From positions 1-27,656 of the forward strand of contig JBHEMU010000143.1 in assembly GCA_046262415.1 (NCBI GenBank): DNA of 27,656 nt, in the 5' to 3' direction. The DNA is from JACDAS01 sp046262415 (GTDB taxonomy: Bacteria > Actinomycetota > Thermoleophilia > Gaiellales > Gaiellaceae). Positions 14,708-21,950 of this stretch are shown here, piece after piece (the first letter of the stretch is position 1; every line of letters starts with the position of its first letter). Made by a program: the position numbers and the translations under genes. The notes beneath the pieces were generated by a model. It was not told the origin of the DNA. It worked only from the letters and a program-made list of their open reading frames with translations, and searched no databases.

Positions 14708-15502
14708 ATGCCACGCTGGATGTCCAGCTCGGGAAGCCGCAAGCGGCTCGTCCGCCCCGCCATCAGGCGCGCCCTCCGGGTGGCGGGCTACGACATCGTT
14801 CGACTCCCCGCCATGGGCACGCTGGAGCACCACCTCCGGCAGTTGCTGGTGCGCCTCGGGGTCAACTGCGTCGTGGACGTCGGTGCGCGCGTCGGGGACT
14901 ACGGTGCTCTCTGTCGACGACTGGGCTACGAGGGACGAATCGTCTCGGTCGAGCCGGCCACCGACAATCATCGCGTGCTGTCGGAGCGCGCCCGCGGCGA
15001 CGACGGGTGGATCGTCGTCCGGGCGGCGCTCGGCAGCTCGGACGAGCAGCGCGCCTTGAACATCGCCGCGTTCAGCGGCCTGAACTCGTTCCTGGAGCGC
15101 AACGACTACAACGAATCGCTCATCGGCGACGCGGGCCGGACCGTCGACCAGGAGGTGGTCGACGTCCGGCGGCTGGATTCCCTGTTGCCGGCGTGGGTGG
15201 CGGACGTCCCCGATCCGCGCGTCTTCCTGAAGATCGACACGCAGGGGTGGGACCTCGAGGTCGTACGCGGGGCGGGCGGCGTCCTCCCCCTGATGCCGGC
15301 GCTGCACGTGGAGCTGGCCGTTCGACCGATCTACGAGGGCGCCGTGACCTATCTGGACGCGCTTCACGAGCTCGAGGCGGCGGGTTTCGCGCTGTCCGGT
15401 CTGTTCCCGGGAGTCTCGGATCGTCATGCGCGTGTCGTCGAGCTCGAGTGCTTCATGACGAGGACGGACCTTGAGTTCGATCAGCGATCAGGCAGCTCGT
15501 AG
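14708..15502 (+). CDS. FkbM-family methyltransferase
   Basis: The 264-aa protein is a SAM-dependent methyltransferase with motif I DVGARVG (57-63), the acidic end of strand 2 in SVEPATDNH (80-88) and the FkbM-typical FLKIDTQGWDLEVVRGA (173-189). FkbM enzymes methylate hydroxyls of sugars, lipids or natural products; the acceptor is unknown. ATG 14708 is chosen because the N-terminal leader RKRLVRPAIRRALRVAGYDI is usual in the family, and it follows the Lon-domain gene by 17 nt. Its 3' end overlaps the convergent GNAT gene by 22 nt (15481-15502), so the two cannot both have separate terminators in that interval. The motifs are intact. Confidence 0.9.
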   Translation: MPRWMSSSGSRKRLVRPAIRRALRVAGYDIVRLPAMGTLEHHLRQLLVRLGVNCVVDVGARVGDYGALCRRLGYEGRIVSVEPATDNHRVLSERARGDDGWIVVRAALGSSDEQRALNIAAFSGLNSFLERNDYNESLIGDAGRTVDQEVVDVRRLDSLLPAWVADVPDPRVFLKIDTQGWDLEVVRGAGGVLPLMPALHVELAVRPIYEGAVTYLDALHELEAAGFALSGLFPGVSDRHARVVELECFMTRTDLEFDQRSGSS

Positions 15503-15999
15503 GCCATCAGGATCGCGTCGACGTACTCGCGCCCGCGGCGGTAGTGGCTTCGCCGGTAGCCCTCCTGCACGAAGCCGAAGCGCTCGTACAGCGCGATCGC
15601 GGGCGCGTTGTGCGGGAACACGTGCAGCTCGAGCTTGCGCACCCCGAGCCTCCGGGCCCAGTCGACGGCCGCCTGGAGCAGTGCCGTGCCGACGCCGCGG
15701 CGCCTGTAGGGCCCTGCCACCAGCAGTCCCAGGTCGGCGACGTGCCGGCTCGCCGGATGCGCATCGCGCGCGATCGACAGGCGTCCGACGACGGTGCCGT
15801 CCTCCGCCTCCGCGACGAGCACGGCGGCGTTCTCGTAGCGCCTGAGCGAGCGCAGGTAGCGCCGCTCCTCGGCGACCCCGCGCCAGCCGCTGTCGGCGAT
15901 CAACCAGCCCTCCGGCTCGTTGCCGACGGCCCGGCCCAGCTCGACCAGCGCCGGCGCGTCGCCCGGCTCGGCGGGACGCACGGGGAAGTCCCTGGTCAC
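15481..15999 (-). CDS. GNAT-family N-acetyltransferase
   Basis: The 172-aa product has the GNAT fold with acetyl-CoA pyrophosphate loop RRRGVG (99-104), then the helix GTALLQAAVDWARRLGVRKLEL and the motif-B ending NAPAIALYERFGFVQEG. The first 60 residues are variable and include tryptophans near 32 and 39. Acceptors in this family range from ribosomal protein N-termini to small amines and cannot be predicted; RimI/RimJ-like is the nearest style. The start is GTG 15999, forming a GTGA overlap with the stop of the gamma-glutamyltransferase gene, so it is probably translated by coupling. The 3' end overlaps the convergent methyltransferase gene. Confidence 0.9.
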   Translation of the reverse strand: MTRDFPVRPAEPGDAPALVELGRAVGNEPEGWLIADSGWRGVAEERRYLRSLRRYENAAVLVAEAEDGTVVGRLSIARDAHPASRHVADLGLLVAGPYRRRGVGTALLQAAVDWARRLGVRKLELHVFPHNAPAIALYERFGFVQEGYRRSHYRRGREYVDAILMAYELPDR

Positions 16000-17567
16000 G
16001 TCACGGTGACGCCGTGGCCGCCGCGACGGGGATCGCCGGCCGCAGCCAGCGTGCCGTCGCGCCTGAGCTCGACCGCGGCCGCGCCGCCGAAGTAGAGGTT
16101 CCGGCGCCGCCAGCGGACGAGGTCGTAGCCCCAGCTCTCGAGGCGGTCGAGCTCGGCCGCGTCGGCGCCGCCTTCGCAGTGCACGTGCGGCTCGTCGAGA
16201 TGCACCCGCGGGCGTTCGATCGCCTCGTCGACGGGCATCCCGTGCTGGACGACGTTGACGACGAGCTGCATGATCGCGCTGCGGAGGCGCACCGAGCCCG
16301 CGCTCCCGACGATCAGCCTCGGGCGGCCCTCGCCGAGCACGACGGAGGGGGCCATCATGCTCGTCAGCCGCCGCCCGGCCCTCGGCGGGCCGGCGGTCGG
16401 CGCCAGGTCGTACTCGCCGAGCATGTTGTTCAGGTGGATGCCCGTGCCGGGGACGATCGCCCCGGAGCCCGAACCCAGGGACGCCGTCAGCGACGCGGCG
16501 TTGCCGCGGGCGTCGACGACCGAGATGTGGGTCGTTCCCCCGGGCGCTGCGAGCTCACGGAGGGGCGCCGGAGCCCGGTCGGCGATCCGCCTGAGCCCAT
16601 CGCCGACGATCTCGTCCGAGCAGAGACGGCGAGCGAGCCCGCCGCGGTAGAGCTCGGCGGCAAACCGACGTCCGCGGGCGCGCTGCTGCTCGCGCATCAC
16701 CTCGACGAGCCGCGCGATCGCCTCGGCGCTTCCGGGGCTCCCGTTCGCGCCGAGCCCGTCGAGGAGACGCAGGCCGTAGGCGATCAGCACCCCACCGGAG
16801 GACGGGGGCGGGTTGGAGACGAACTCGTGCCCGAGAAACGCTGTCCGGATCGGCCGCCGCCAGACCACGCGGTAGGCGTCGAGGTCGTTCGCCCCCAGGA
16901 CGCCGCCGCGGCCGAGGACGAAATCGACGATGCTGCGGGCGAGCTCGCCGTGGTAGAACTCGCCGCCGCCACGCTCGGCGAGGAGCTCCAGCGTCCCCGC
17001 CAGATCGGGCTGCCGCAGACGGTCGCCGGCCGCGAGGCGCTCGCCGCCGCGGCCGTAGATCCTGCGTCCCTCGTCCTCCCGGCGCAGGATCAGGTCGAGG
17101 ATCGCGTGCAGGTACGCCTGCTGGCGGGTGAGCTCGACACCGTCGCGTGCCAGCTCGATCGCCGGCTGGAGCAGCCGCCGCCAGGGCAGCGACCCGTACG
17201 ACCGGTGGGCGGCCTCGAGGCCGGCGATGGCTCCGGGCACCGCGCAGGAGGCCGCGCCCACGCGGAAGACCTGCGTGCTCTCCCCGCCCTCGAAGTCGAC
17301 GTGGACGGTCTCCATCTCCGGCAGCGGCTCCGATTCCCGCCCGAGCCCCGGTACGGTGACGAAGAAGTCGAGCAACCGCGAGGAGTGGTCTCGCGCCCGG
17401 TGGACGAGCATGAAGCCGCCCGCGGCCGGGCCGGTCAGCGAGCTCTCGACCACCCACGACGCGAAGCCGGCGGCGATGCAGGCGTCGGCCGCGTTGCCGC
17501 CCTCCTCGAGGATCCGCGCCCCCACCTCGGCGGTGAGGGGATGGCCGCCTGCGACTGCCCCGCGCAT
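15996..17567 (-). CDS. ggt: Gamma-glutamyltransferase / glutathione hydrolase-like
   Basis: The 523-aa proenzyme belongs to the Ntn-hydrolase family that cleaves itself into large and small subunits. The cleavage nucleophile is expected at T345 in GGTTHISVVD; the neighbouring small-subunit signatures are GNAASLTASLGSGSGA and NNMLGE. The N-terminal part shows GGNAADACIAAGF and LTGPAAGGFMLV. Family members transfer or hydrolyse the gamma-glutamyl group of glutathione or other gamma-glutamyl compounds. No signal peptide is visible at the ATG 17567 start, so a cytoplasmic location is suggested, unlike secreted E. coli Ggt. TACCCT lies 6 nt upstream of ATG. A role with the nearby persulfide enzyme in thiol metabolism is only a thought. 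Confidence 0.93.
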   Translation of the reverse strand: MRGAVAGGHPLTAEVGARILEEGGNAADACIAAGFASWVVESSLTGPAAGGFMLVHRARDHSSRLLDFFVTVPGLGRESEPLPEMETVHVDFEGGESTQVFRVGAASCAVPGAIAGLEAAHRSYGSLPWRRLLQPAIELARDGVELTRQQAYLHAILDLILRREDEGRRIYGRGGERLAAGDRLRQPDLAGTLELLAERGGGEFYHGELARSIVDFVLGRGGVLGANDLDAYRVVWRRPIRTAFLGHEFVSNPPPSSGGVLIAYGLRLLDGLGANGSPGSAEAIARLVEVMREQQRARGRRFAAELYRGGLARRLCSDEIVGDGLRRIADRAPAPLRELAAPGGTTHISVVDARGNAASLTASLGSGSGAIVPGTGIHLNNMLGEYDLAPTAGPPRAGRRLTSMMAPSVVLGEGRPRLIVGSAGSVRLRSAIMQLVVNVVQHGMPVDEAIERPRVHLDEPHVHCEGGADAAELDRLESWGYDLVRWRRRNLYFGGAAAVELRRDGTLAAAGDPRRGGHGVTVT

Positions 17568-17573
17568 CGGGCC

Positions 17574-17579
17574 AGGGTA
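17574..17579 (-). promoter_or_regulatory. Probable -10 (TACCCT) of the ggt gene
   Basis: TACCCT on the minus strand ends 6 nt before ATG 17567 in the 28-nt gap after ftsZ. It supports a separate leaderless ggt transcript. Confidence 0.5.
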
Positions 17580-17595
17580 ACCGGCCGCGAGCCGG

Positions 17596-18948
17596 CTACA
17601 GGTCGCGCAGGAAGCTGGGCGGCTCGAGCACCTCGGTCGCCTCCCGGGGGCTCGAGCCGACCGGTCTGCGCAGCCGGGCGGTGCCGAGGCCAGTGGCGAC
17701 GACCGTCACCCAGACCTGCCCCGCGAGCCGCTCGTCGATCGTCGCGCCGAAGATGATGTTCGTGTCGTCGGTGGCGCCCTGGCGGACGACCTCGGCTGCC
17801 TCGTTCACCTCGAAGAGCGAGAGGTCCTCGCCGCCGGCGATCGAGAGCAGGATCCCCTTCACGCCCGTGAGCTCCGTGTCGATCAGGGGCGAGCGCAGGG
17901 CCCGCTCGGCGGCCTCGCGCGCGCGGTTGTCGCCGGTGGCGAAGCCGATTCCCATCAGCGCCGAGCCGGCGCCCTCCATGATCGTGCGGACGTCGGCGAA
18001 GTCGAGGTTGATCAGGCCCGGCATCGTGATCAGGTCGCAGATGCCCTGGACGCCCTGGCGCAGGACGTCGTCGGCGATGCCGAAGGCGTCCAGCATCGAC
18101 GTGGAGCGATCGAGCACCTCGAGCAGCTTGTCGTTGGGGATCACGATCGTCGTGTCGCAGGCCTCCTGGAGCGCGCGCACGCCCTCCTCGGCCTGGGAGC
18201 GCCGGCGGCTCCCCTCGAAGCGGAACGGCAGCGTCACGATCCCGACGGTCAGCGCGCCCAACTCGCGCGCGATCCGGGCGACCACCGGAGCGGCGCCCGA
18301 GCCGGTGCCGCCGCCCTCGCCGGCCGTGACGAAGACCATGTCCGAGCCGCGTAGCGCGCGCTTCACCTGGTCGTAGGCCTCCTCCGCCGCCCTCCGGCCG
18401 ATCTCCGGCTCAGCGCCAGAGCCGAGGCCCTCGGTCAGCTCGCGGCCGATGTGGATCTTGACCGGCGCGTCCGAGCCCTGGAGCGCCTGGATGTCCGTGT
18501 TGACGGCGACGAACTCGACCTGCGAGATACCCGCGTCGATCATCCGGTCGACGGCGTTCAGGCCCGCACCGCCGACCCCGACGACCCGGATCATGGCCAA
18601 GTACGAGGCGCTGTCAGACCGCGGCACGCGGTGCAGGCGCGGCGCCGGCTCGGGCATCGTCCAGCGCTTCGCGGCGGGCTGCTCGGCCTCGAGGACGGGC
18701 GGGAGCGTCTCGACGGGCCGCGGCTCCTCGAGCGGCGCAGGGTCGGGCTCCGGCTCGGTCTCCGTCAGGAACTCGGGGACGTGCTCGACCGTACGCTCCT
18801 CGGGCTCCTCGACCGCGCGGAGCTCGACGGACGCTGCCGCCTCGGCCGCGTCTCCGCCCCCTCGCTGCGCCTGCTTCTGCGCAGCCTCCGTCGCGCGGAA
18901 GAGCTCCGCGAGCGGGCCCTCACGCATGCTGGCGCGCTTTCGCGCCAC
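17596..18948 (-). CDS. ftsZ: Cell-division GTPase FtsZ with long N-terminal extension
   Basis: Residues 119 to about 426 are the tubulin-like core that builds the Z ring: VVGVGGAGLNAV, the GTP signature GEGGGTGSGAAP (211-221 region), PNDKLLEV and the catalytic T7 loop GLINLDFADV (311-320). The C-terminal conserved peptide LEPPSFLRDL (441-450), which binds partners such as SepF or FtsA, is present, but the linker before it is only about 14 residues. Instead a 118-residue extension precedes the core: a basic start (MARKRASMREGPLAELF), then an acidic Glu/Pro-rich stretch. GTG 18948 is chosen because AAGGAGGT lies 5 nt upstream; it overlaps the end of parA by 29 nt. ATG 18927 is an alternative that keeps most of the extension. 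No ftsQ, ftsA or mur genes are adjacent, so this may be a relocated or second FtsZ. Confidence 0.95.
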   Translation of the reverse strand: MARKRASMREGPLAELFRATEAAQKQAQRGGGDAAEAAASVELRAVEEPEERTVEHVPEFLTETEPEPDPAPLEEPRPVETLPPVLEAEQPAAKRWTMPEPAPRLHRVPRSDSASYLAMIRVVGVGGAGLNAVDRMIDAGISQVEFVAVNTDIQALQGSDAPVKIHIGRELTEGLGSGAEPEIGRRAAEEAYDQVKRALRGSDMVFVTAGEGGGTGSGAAPVVARIARELGALTVGIVTLPFRFEGSRRRSQAEEGVRALQEACDTTIVIPNDKLLEVLDRSTSMLDAFGIADDVLRQGVQGICDLITMPGLINLDFADVRTIMEGAGSALMGIGFATGDNRAREAAERALRSPLIDTELTGVKGILLSIAGGEDLSLFEVNEAAEVVRQGATDDTNIIFGATIDERLAGQVWVTVVATGLGTARLRRPVGSSPREATEVLEPPSFLRDL

Positions 18949-19681
18949 TTCGCACCTCCTTCGCGAGCCGGCGGTACGCGTCGGCGGCGTCGCCGTTGGG
19001 CTCGTACCGAAGCACCGAGGAGCCCTTCACGGGCGCCTCGGCGTAGCGGATCGTCTTCTTGATGCGCGTGTTGAAGACGAGGTCCCCGAAGTTCTCCTCG
19101 AGGATCTCGATCGCCTCGCGCGAATGCAGGGTGCGCCGGTCGAACATCGTCGGCAGGATCCCGATGATCTCGACGTGCGGGTTCAGGTTCTCGCGGATCA
19201 TGCTGAGCGTGTTCTCGAGCTGGACGAGTCCGCGCAGCGAGAGGTACTCGCACTGCACGGGCACGATCACGCCCTCCGAGGCGACGAGGGCGTTGATCGT
19301 GAGCAGGCCCAGCGAGGGCGGCGTGTCGATCAGGACGAAGTCGTACTGGCCCTTGAGCGGGAAGAGCGCCTTCTCGAGCGCGCGCTCGCGGCCGATCATG
19401 CTCGAGAGCGCGAGCTCGGCCCCCGCGAGGTCGATCGAGGACACCGCCAGGTCCATCTCCTGCCGGTGGATGATCTCCTCGAGCGGCACCTTGTGGACGA
19501 GCACGTCGAACATCGAGCGCTCGATCTCGTCCGGGTTCAGGCCCTGACTCATCGTCAGGTTGCCCTGGGGATCGAGGTCGATGCAGAGGACGCGGAGCCC
19601 CTCCTCGACGAAAGCCGCCGCGAGGTTCAGGGTCGAGGTCGTCTTCGCCACACCACCCTTCTGGTTGGCGAACGCGATCAC
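18920..19681 (-). CDS. parA: ParA/Soj-family ATPase coupled to ftsZ
   Basis: From GTG 19681 the product is 253 aa, the normal Soj length. It has the deviant Walker A KGGVAKTT (8-15), the A' region CIDLDPQGNLT, Walker B FVLIDTPPSLG and the later VPVQCEYLSLRGL. Such ATPases dimerise on ATP, bind DNA non-specifically and position chromosomes, plasmids or division proteins. No parB lies next to it and I saw no canonical parS (TGTTTCACGTGAAACA) nearby; instead it overlaps ftsZ by 29 nt, recalling PomZ/MipZ-type division positioning. GTG 19681 has AAGGAG about 10 nt upstream; ATG 19756 would add 25 residues (MGLAARLLQRPG) not usual in the family. TAGCCT at 19776-19781 is a likely -10. The ATPase call is firm; the division role is inference. 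Confidence 0.93.
   Translation of the reverse strand: MIAFANQKGGVAKTTSTLNLAAAFVEEGLRVLCIDLDPQGNLTMSQGLNPDEIERSMFDVLVHKVPLEEIIHRQEMDLAVSSIDLAGAELALSSMIGRERALEKALFPLKGQYDFVLIDTPPSLGLLTINALVASEGVIVPVQCEYLSLRGLVQLENTLSMIRENLNPHVEIIGILPTMFDRRTLHSREAIEILEENFGDLVFNTRIKKTIRYAEAPVKGSSVLRYEPNGDAADAYRRLAKEVRSGAKARQHA
18954..18961 (-). promoter_or_regulatory. Strong Shine-Dalgarno of ftsZ inside parA
   Basis: AAGGAGGT on the minus strand, 5 nt before GTG 18948, is near-perfect and decides the ftsZ start. It lies inside the parA coding end, so ftsZ has independent initiation within the shared transcript. Confidence 0.75.
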
Positions 19682-19775
19682 CCTGGCCAGCGCCGCTCCT
19701 TTCCCGTTCTGCGCCCGGATGCCCGGACGTTGCAAGAGACGTGCCGCGAGGCCCATTGACCCCGTCTTTCGAGTC

Positions 19776-19781
19776 AGGCTA
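19776..19781 (-). promoter_or_regulatory. Possible -10 (TAGCCT) of the parA-ftsZ operon
   Basis: TAGCCT on the minus strand lies 19 nt before ATG 19756 and about 95 nt before GTG 19681. Its -35 region would fall inside the first hairpin of the repeat block (19794-19820). Confidence 0.4.
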
Positions 19782-19793
19782 CCAGAGTCCTTT

Positions 19794-19949
19794 CGGCGGA
19801 AATGCTGCGCATTTCCGCCGACCTTGGGCACCCCCTTCGGGGGAGCGGGTGTCGGGGGACCCGCCACCCTTTTGCAAGGTCAGAACCGGAGGGGCTGGGG
19901 CTGGTTGGTCTACCGCACGGGCTGGCGCCGGGGCGTTGGCCTTCGGCCT
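19794..19949 (+). repeat. Palindrome-rich repeat, copy C1
   Basis: This is the diverged first copy of an approximately 160-bp unit. It starts with a perfect 12-bp hairpin, arms CGGCGGAAATGC/GCATTTCCGCCG around TGC (19794-19820), then CCCCC/GGGGG around TTC, then an imperfect GGGTGTCGGG/CCCGCCACCC hairpin (19847-19869), a GGTCAGAACCGGAGGGGCTG segment, and GGCC/GGCC around TTC. Every frame through it is an uninformative shadow. Confidence 0.9.
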
Positions 19950-20110
19950 CGCCCGAAGTGCTGTGCACTTCGGGCGACCTTGGGCACGCCCCCTTTTGGG
20001 GGAGAGCGGGTGGCGGGGAACCCGCCACCCTTTTGCAAGGTCAGAACCGAAGGGGCTGGGGCTGGTTGGTCTGCCGCACGGGCTGGCGCCGGGGCGTTGG
20101 CCTTCGGCCT
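19950..20110 (+). repeat. Palindrome-rich repeat, copy C2
   Basis: The 161-bp unit starts with arms CGCCCGAAGTGC/GCACTTCGGGCG around TGT (19950-19976). Next come CCCCC/GGGGG around TTTT, and the perfect 10-bp hairpin GGGTGGCGGG/CCCGCCACCC around GAA (20008-20030). It is nearly identical to C3. Confidence 0.92.
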
Positions 20111-20256
20111 CGCCCGAAGTGCTGTGCACTTCGGGCGACCTTGGGCACGCCCCCTTTGGGGGAGAGCGGGTGGCGGGGAACCCGCCACCCTTTTGCAAGG
20201 TCAGAACCGGAGGGGCTGGGGCTGGTTGGTCTGCCGCACGGGCTGGCGCCGGGGCG
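20111..20256 (+). repeat. Palindrome-rich repeat, copy C3
   Basis: This copy has the same hairpins as C2 (20111-20137 and 20168-20190). It stops at GGGGCG (20256), where the similarity ends. Its last 56 bp, read on the minus strand, form the C-terminal codons of the small gene at 20201-20461. Confidence 0.92.
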
Positions 20257-20461
20257 CGGGGTCTGGGGCTTCGAGGGCACTTTGGGTCTGCTCGATGGCG
20301 GCCCTCGCACGGACCGGCTCCACGGGTTCGGCGTCCAGCCACGCCTCGGCTTCCGCGAGGAGAGCGCGCACCTCGCCGAGCAGGATCGCGGGCGGCGTAG
20401 CCCGGCGGTCGAGGGCCTCGATGCGGGCCAGGCGGTCGAGCACGGCGCGTGCCTCTTCCAT
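20201..20461 (-). CDS. Small helical protein of unknown function, 86 aa, with repeat-derived tail
   Basis: I do not recognise the family. Residues 1 to about 62 look like two amphipathic helices (EEARAVLDRLARIEALDRR and ILLGEVRALLAEAEAWL) joined by a TPP turn. The last 18 residues (from about 69: APRRQPVRQTNQPQPLRF) are encoded by repeat copy C3, so the original end was probably replaced by repeat sequence. A real start is supported: TAGCGT (20469-20474, minus) lies 7 nt before ATG 20461, the local leaderless layout. It sits between direct copy C3 and inverted copy C4 of the repeat. A frame reaching further upstream exists but runs into repeat sequence and is not favoured. Confidence 0.5.
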   Translation of the reverse strand: MEEARAVLDRLARIEALDRRATPPAILLGEVRALLAEAEAWLDAEPVEPVRARAAIEQTQSALEAPDPAPRRQPVRQTNQPQPLRF

Positions 20462-20468
20462 GCCGGCC

Positions 20469-20474
20469 ACGCTA
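20469..20474 (-). promoter_or_regulatory. Probable -10 (TAGCGT) of the 86-aa gene
   Basis: TAGCGT on the minus strand ends 7 nt before ATG 20461; no Shine-Dalgarno is present. Confidence 0.45.
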
Positions 20475-20570
20475 GCGGCCGAAAACGCACGCGTTCGTGC
20501 CGGAAGTGGGCCGCGTCTGCAAACCTGGGGTAGTGCCATCGCCCTGAACATCAGCGCCGAGTCAAGGCAG

Positions 20571-20693
20571 CCAGGCTCAGCCCCTCCGGTTCTGACTTTC
20601 CGAAAGGGTGGCGGGTCCCCCTTCACCCGCTCCCCCGAAGGGGGTGCTCAGGTCGCCCGAAATGCGCAGCATTTCGGGCGAGGCCGAAGGCCT
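20571..20693 (-). repeat. Palindrome-rich repeat, inverted copy C4
   Basis: Read on the minus strand this matches the C1-C3 unit from the GGCC/TTC/GGCC hairpin (20681-20693) through arms CGCCCGAAATGC/GCATTTCGGGCG (20654-20680), CCCCC/GGGGG around TTC, a degenerate GGGTG/CACCC region and the GTCAGAACCGGAGGGGCTG segment. The outer 35-40 bp of the unit are missing. It abuts the stop codon of the unknown gene at 20692. Confidence 0.88.
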
Positions 20694-21942
20694 AGCTCGC
20701 CAGCGCCCGCGCGACGTAGCCCGCCGGGCGCGTGCGGACGCCGAGCAGCGTCTCGTCGAGCGCCTCGATCAGCGCGGCGCGGTCGCCGTGCGCGAGTGTC
20801 TCGACGACGGCGCGGCGGATCGCCTCGGCGGCGGCCGGTGTGGCCGCGTCCCCCGCGGCCAGCTGGCGCAGCTCGGCCAGGTGGGCGGCCCGCTCGCGGC
20901 CGGTCTCCCCGAGCAGCACTGAGGTCCGTAGCGCTGCCGCCCACAGGCCGTCCGTGCTGCCGAGCAGGGCGCCGATCGCCTCGCGCAGCTGCTCCGAGCG
21001 GAACGGCTCGGACTGGAAGAGCGAGAGCTCCCAGCGGTCGAGTGCCTCCCCCAGCTCCGGGTCCTCGTCTGCGAGCGCAAGTTGCTCGAGGAGGTCGCGC
21101 GCGAGGGCGCCACGCACTGCGTCGAGTCTGATCGGCTCACCCCCGGGCTGGCCCGCTGCGATCGGCAGCACCGGCCGGACGCCGAGCGGGCGCCAGTCGA
21201 GCCGCTCGAAGATGACGGGTCCGGCGGCGATCGGGCCTGCGGTCGCGAGCCTGATCGCGGTCACCGCATCCGCCAGCTCCCCGGGGGCATCGGGCGGGTC
21301 GTGCGCGTCCGCCTCGAGCGCGCGCTCCAGCTCGAGGACGCACAGCCGGTCGGGCTCCCGGCCGAAGTCCTGTGGCAGGAGGTTGGTCGCCTGCGGCCAG
21401 TGAGCGGCGAGCTCGCCGGCGGCGGCGAGCCGGACCCGAAGCCCGGCACCGAGCTCCAGCGTGCGGCCGGCGGAGAGGCCGATCAGCGCCGCGACGGCCG
21501 CGTAGGCACGGCGTTCCCCGAAGAGCGACCGTTCGAGCTCGCGGTAGGCGCGGTCGAACGAGCGGTCGTCCCAGTCGAAGCCGCCGCAGGCCTCGGCGGC
21601 CGACTCCAGCAAGGGCAAGAGGATGCTCCGGGAGAATCCCTCGTCCTCCGAGAGGCCGGCCTCGGCGTGGGCACGCGCGAAGATCGCCGCCGCCGGCTCG
21701 CGCTTCAGCTCCTCGAGCGCGATCCGCGCGTCGGACAGTTGCGCGAGCTGCTGCGCGCGCGCTTCCACGTAGTCGCGGACGAGCGGGCGGTATTCGTAGA
21801 GCGACGGCCGCCCGCGCGCGGCGTGCTCCTCGAATGCGAAGGGAATCTCCGAGCCCCCCTCGACCTCCTCCGACAGCAGCCGGAAGCCGCCGAGGCAGAA
21901 TCCTCTCAACGCCTTGTGCAGGTGCGGGGAGCGGTGGGCCAC
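20692..21942 (-). CDS. Unknown 416-aa protein downstream of the Nei/Fpg gene
   Basis: I do not recognise this protein. From GTG 21942, 8 nt after the glycosylase stop, it reads VAHRSPHLHKALRGFCLGGFRLLSEEVEGGSEIPFAFEEH. It has a helix-rich body with many Leu/Ala/Glu runs, a segment ERSLFGERRAYAAVAALIGLSAGRTLELGAGLRVRLA in the middle, and ends TRPAGYVARALAS. No membrane segments, signal peptide, P-loop, zinc or cofactor motif is evident. The composition is that of a normal conserved protein and the antisense frames are much less protein-like. Being in line with the Nei/Fpg gene it is probably cotranscribed, so a DNA-damage link is possible but unproven. Starts further upstream in the frame overlap the glycosylase gene and are poor. 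The stop is at the edge of repeat copy C4. Confidence 0.75.
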   Translation of the reverse strand: MAHRSPHLHKALRGFCLGGFRLLSEEVEGGSEIPFAFEEHAARGRPSLYEYRPLVRDYVEARAQQLAQLSDARIALEELKREPAAAIFARAHAEAGLSEDEGFSRSILLPLLESAAEACGGFDWDDRSFDRAYRELERSLFGERRAYAAVAALIGLSAGRTLELGAGLRVRLAAAGELAAHWPQATNLLPQDFGREPDRLCVLELERALEADAHDPPDAPGELADAVTAIRLATAGPIAAGPVIFERLDWRPLGVRPVLPIAAGQPGGEPIRLDAVRGALARDLLEQLALADEDPELGEALDRWELSLFQSEPFRSEQLREAIGALLGSTDGLWAAALRTSVLLGETGRERAAHLAELRQLAAGDAATPAAAEAIRRAVVETLAHGDRAALIEALDETLLGVRTRPAGYVARALAS

Positions 21943-21950
21943 CCGACTCT

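Noticed and set aside
16014..17756. 580-residue plus-strand frame over ggt
   Set aside because: It lies antisense to a gamma-glutamyltransferase with all motifs, and its Arg/Asp/Ala-rich sequence has no recognisable domain.
19774..20342. Long open frames across the C1-C3 repeats on both strands
   Set aside because: They repeat the same Pro/Ala/Arg or Gly/Trp peptides once per DNA unit, in several frames at once, which is a by-product of stop-free GC-rich repeats.
19682..20700. parS centromere sites for ParA
   Set aside because: No TGTTTCACGTGAAACA or near match was found; the palindromes here are longer, GC-rich and of another sequence.
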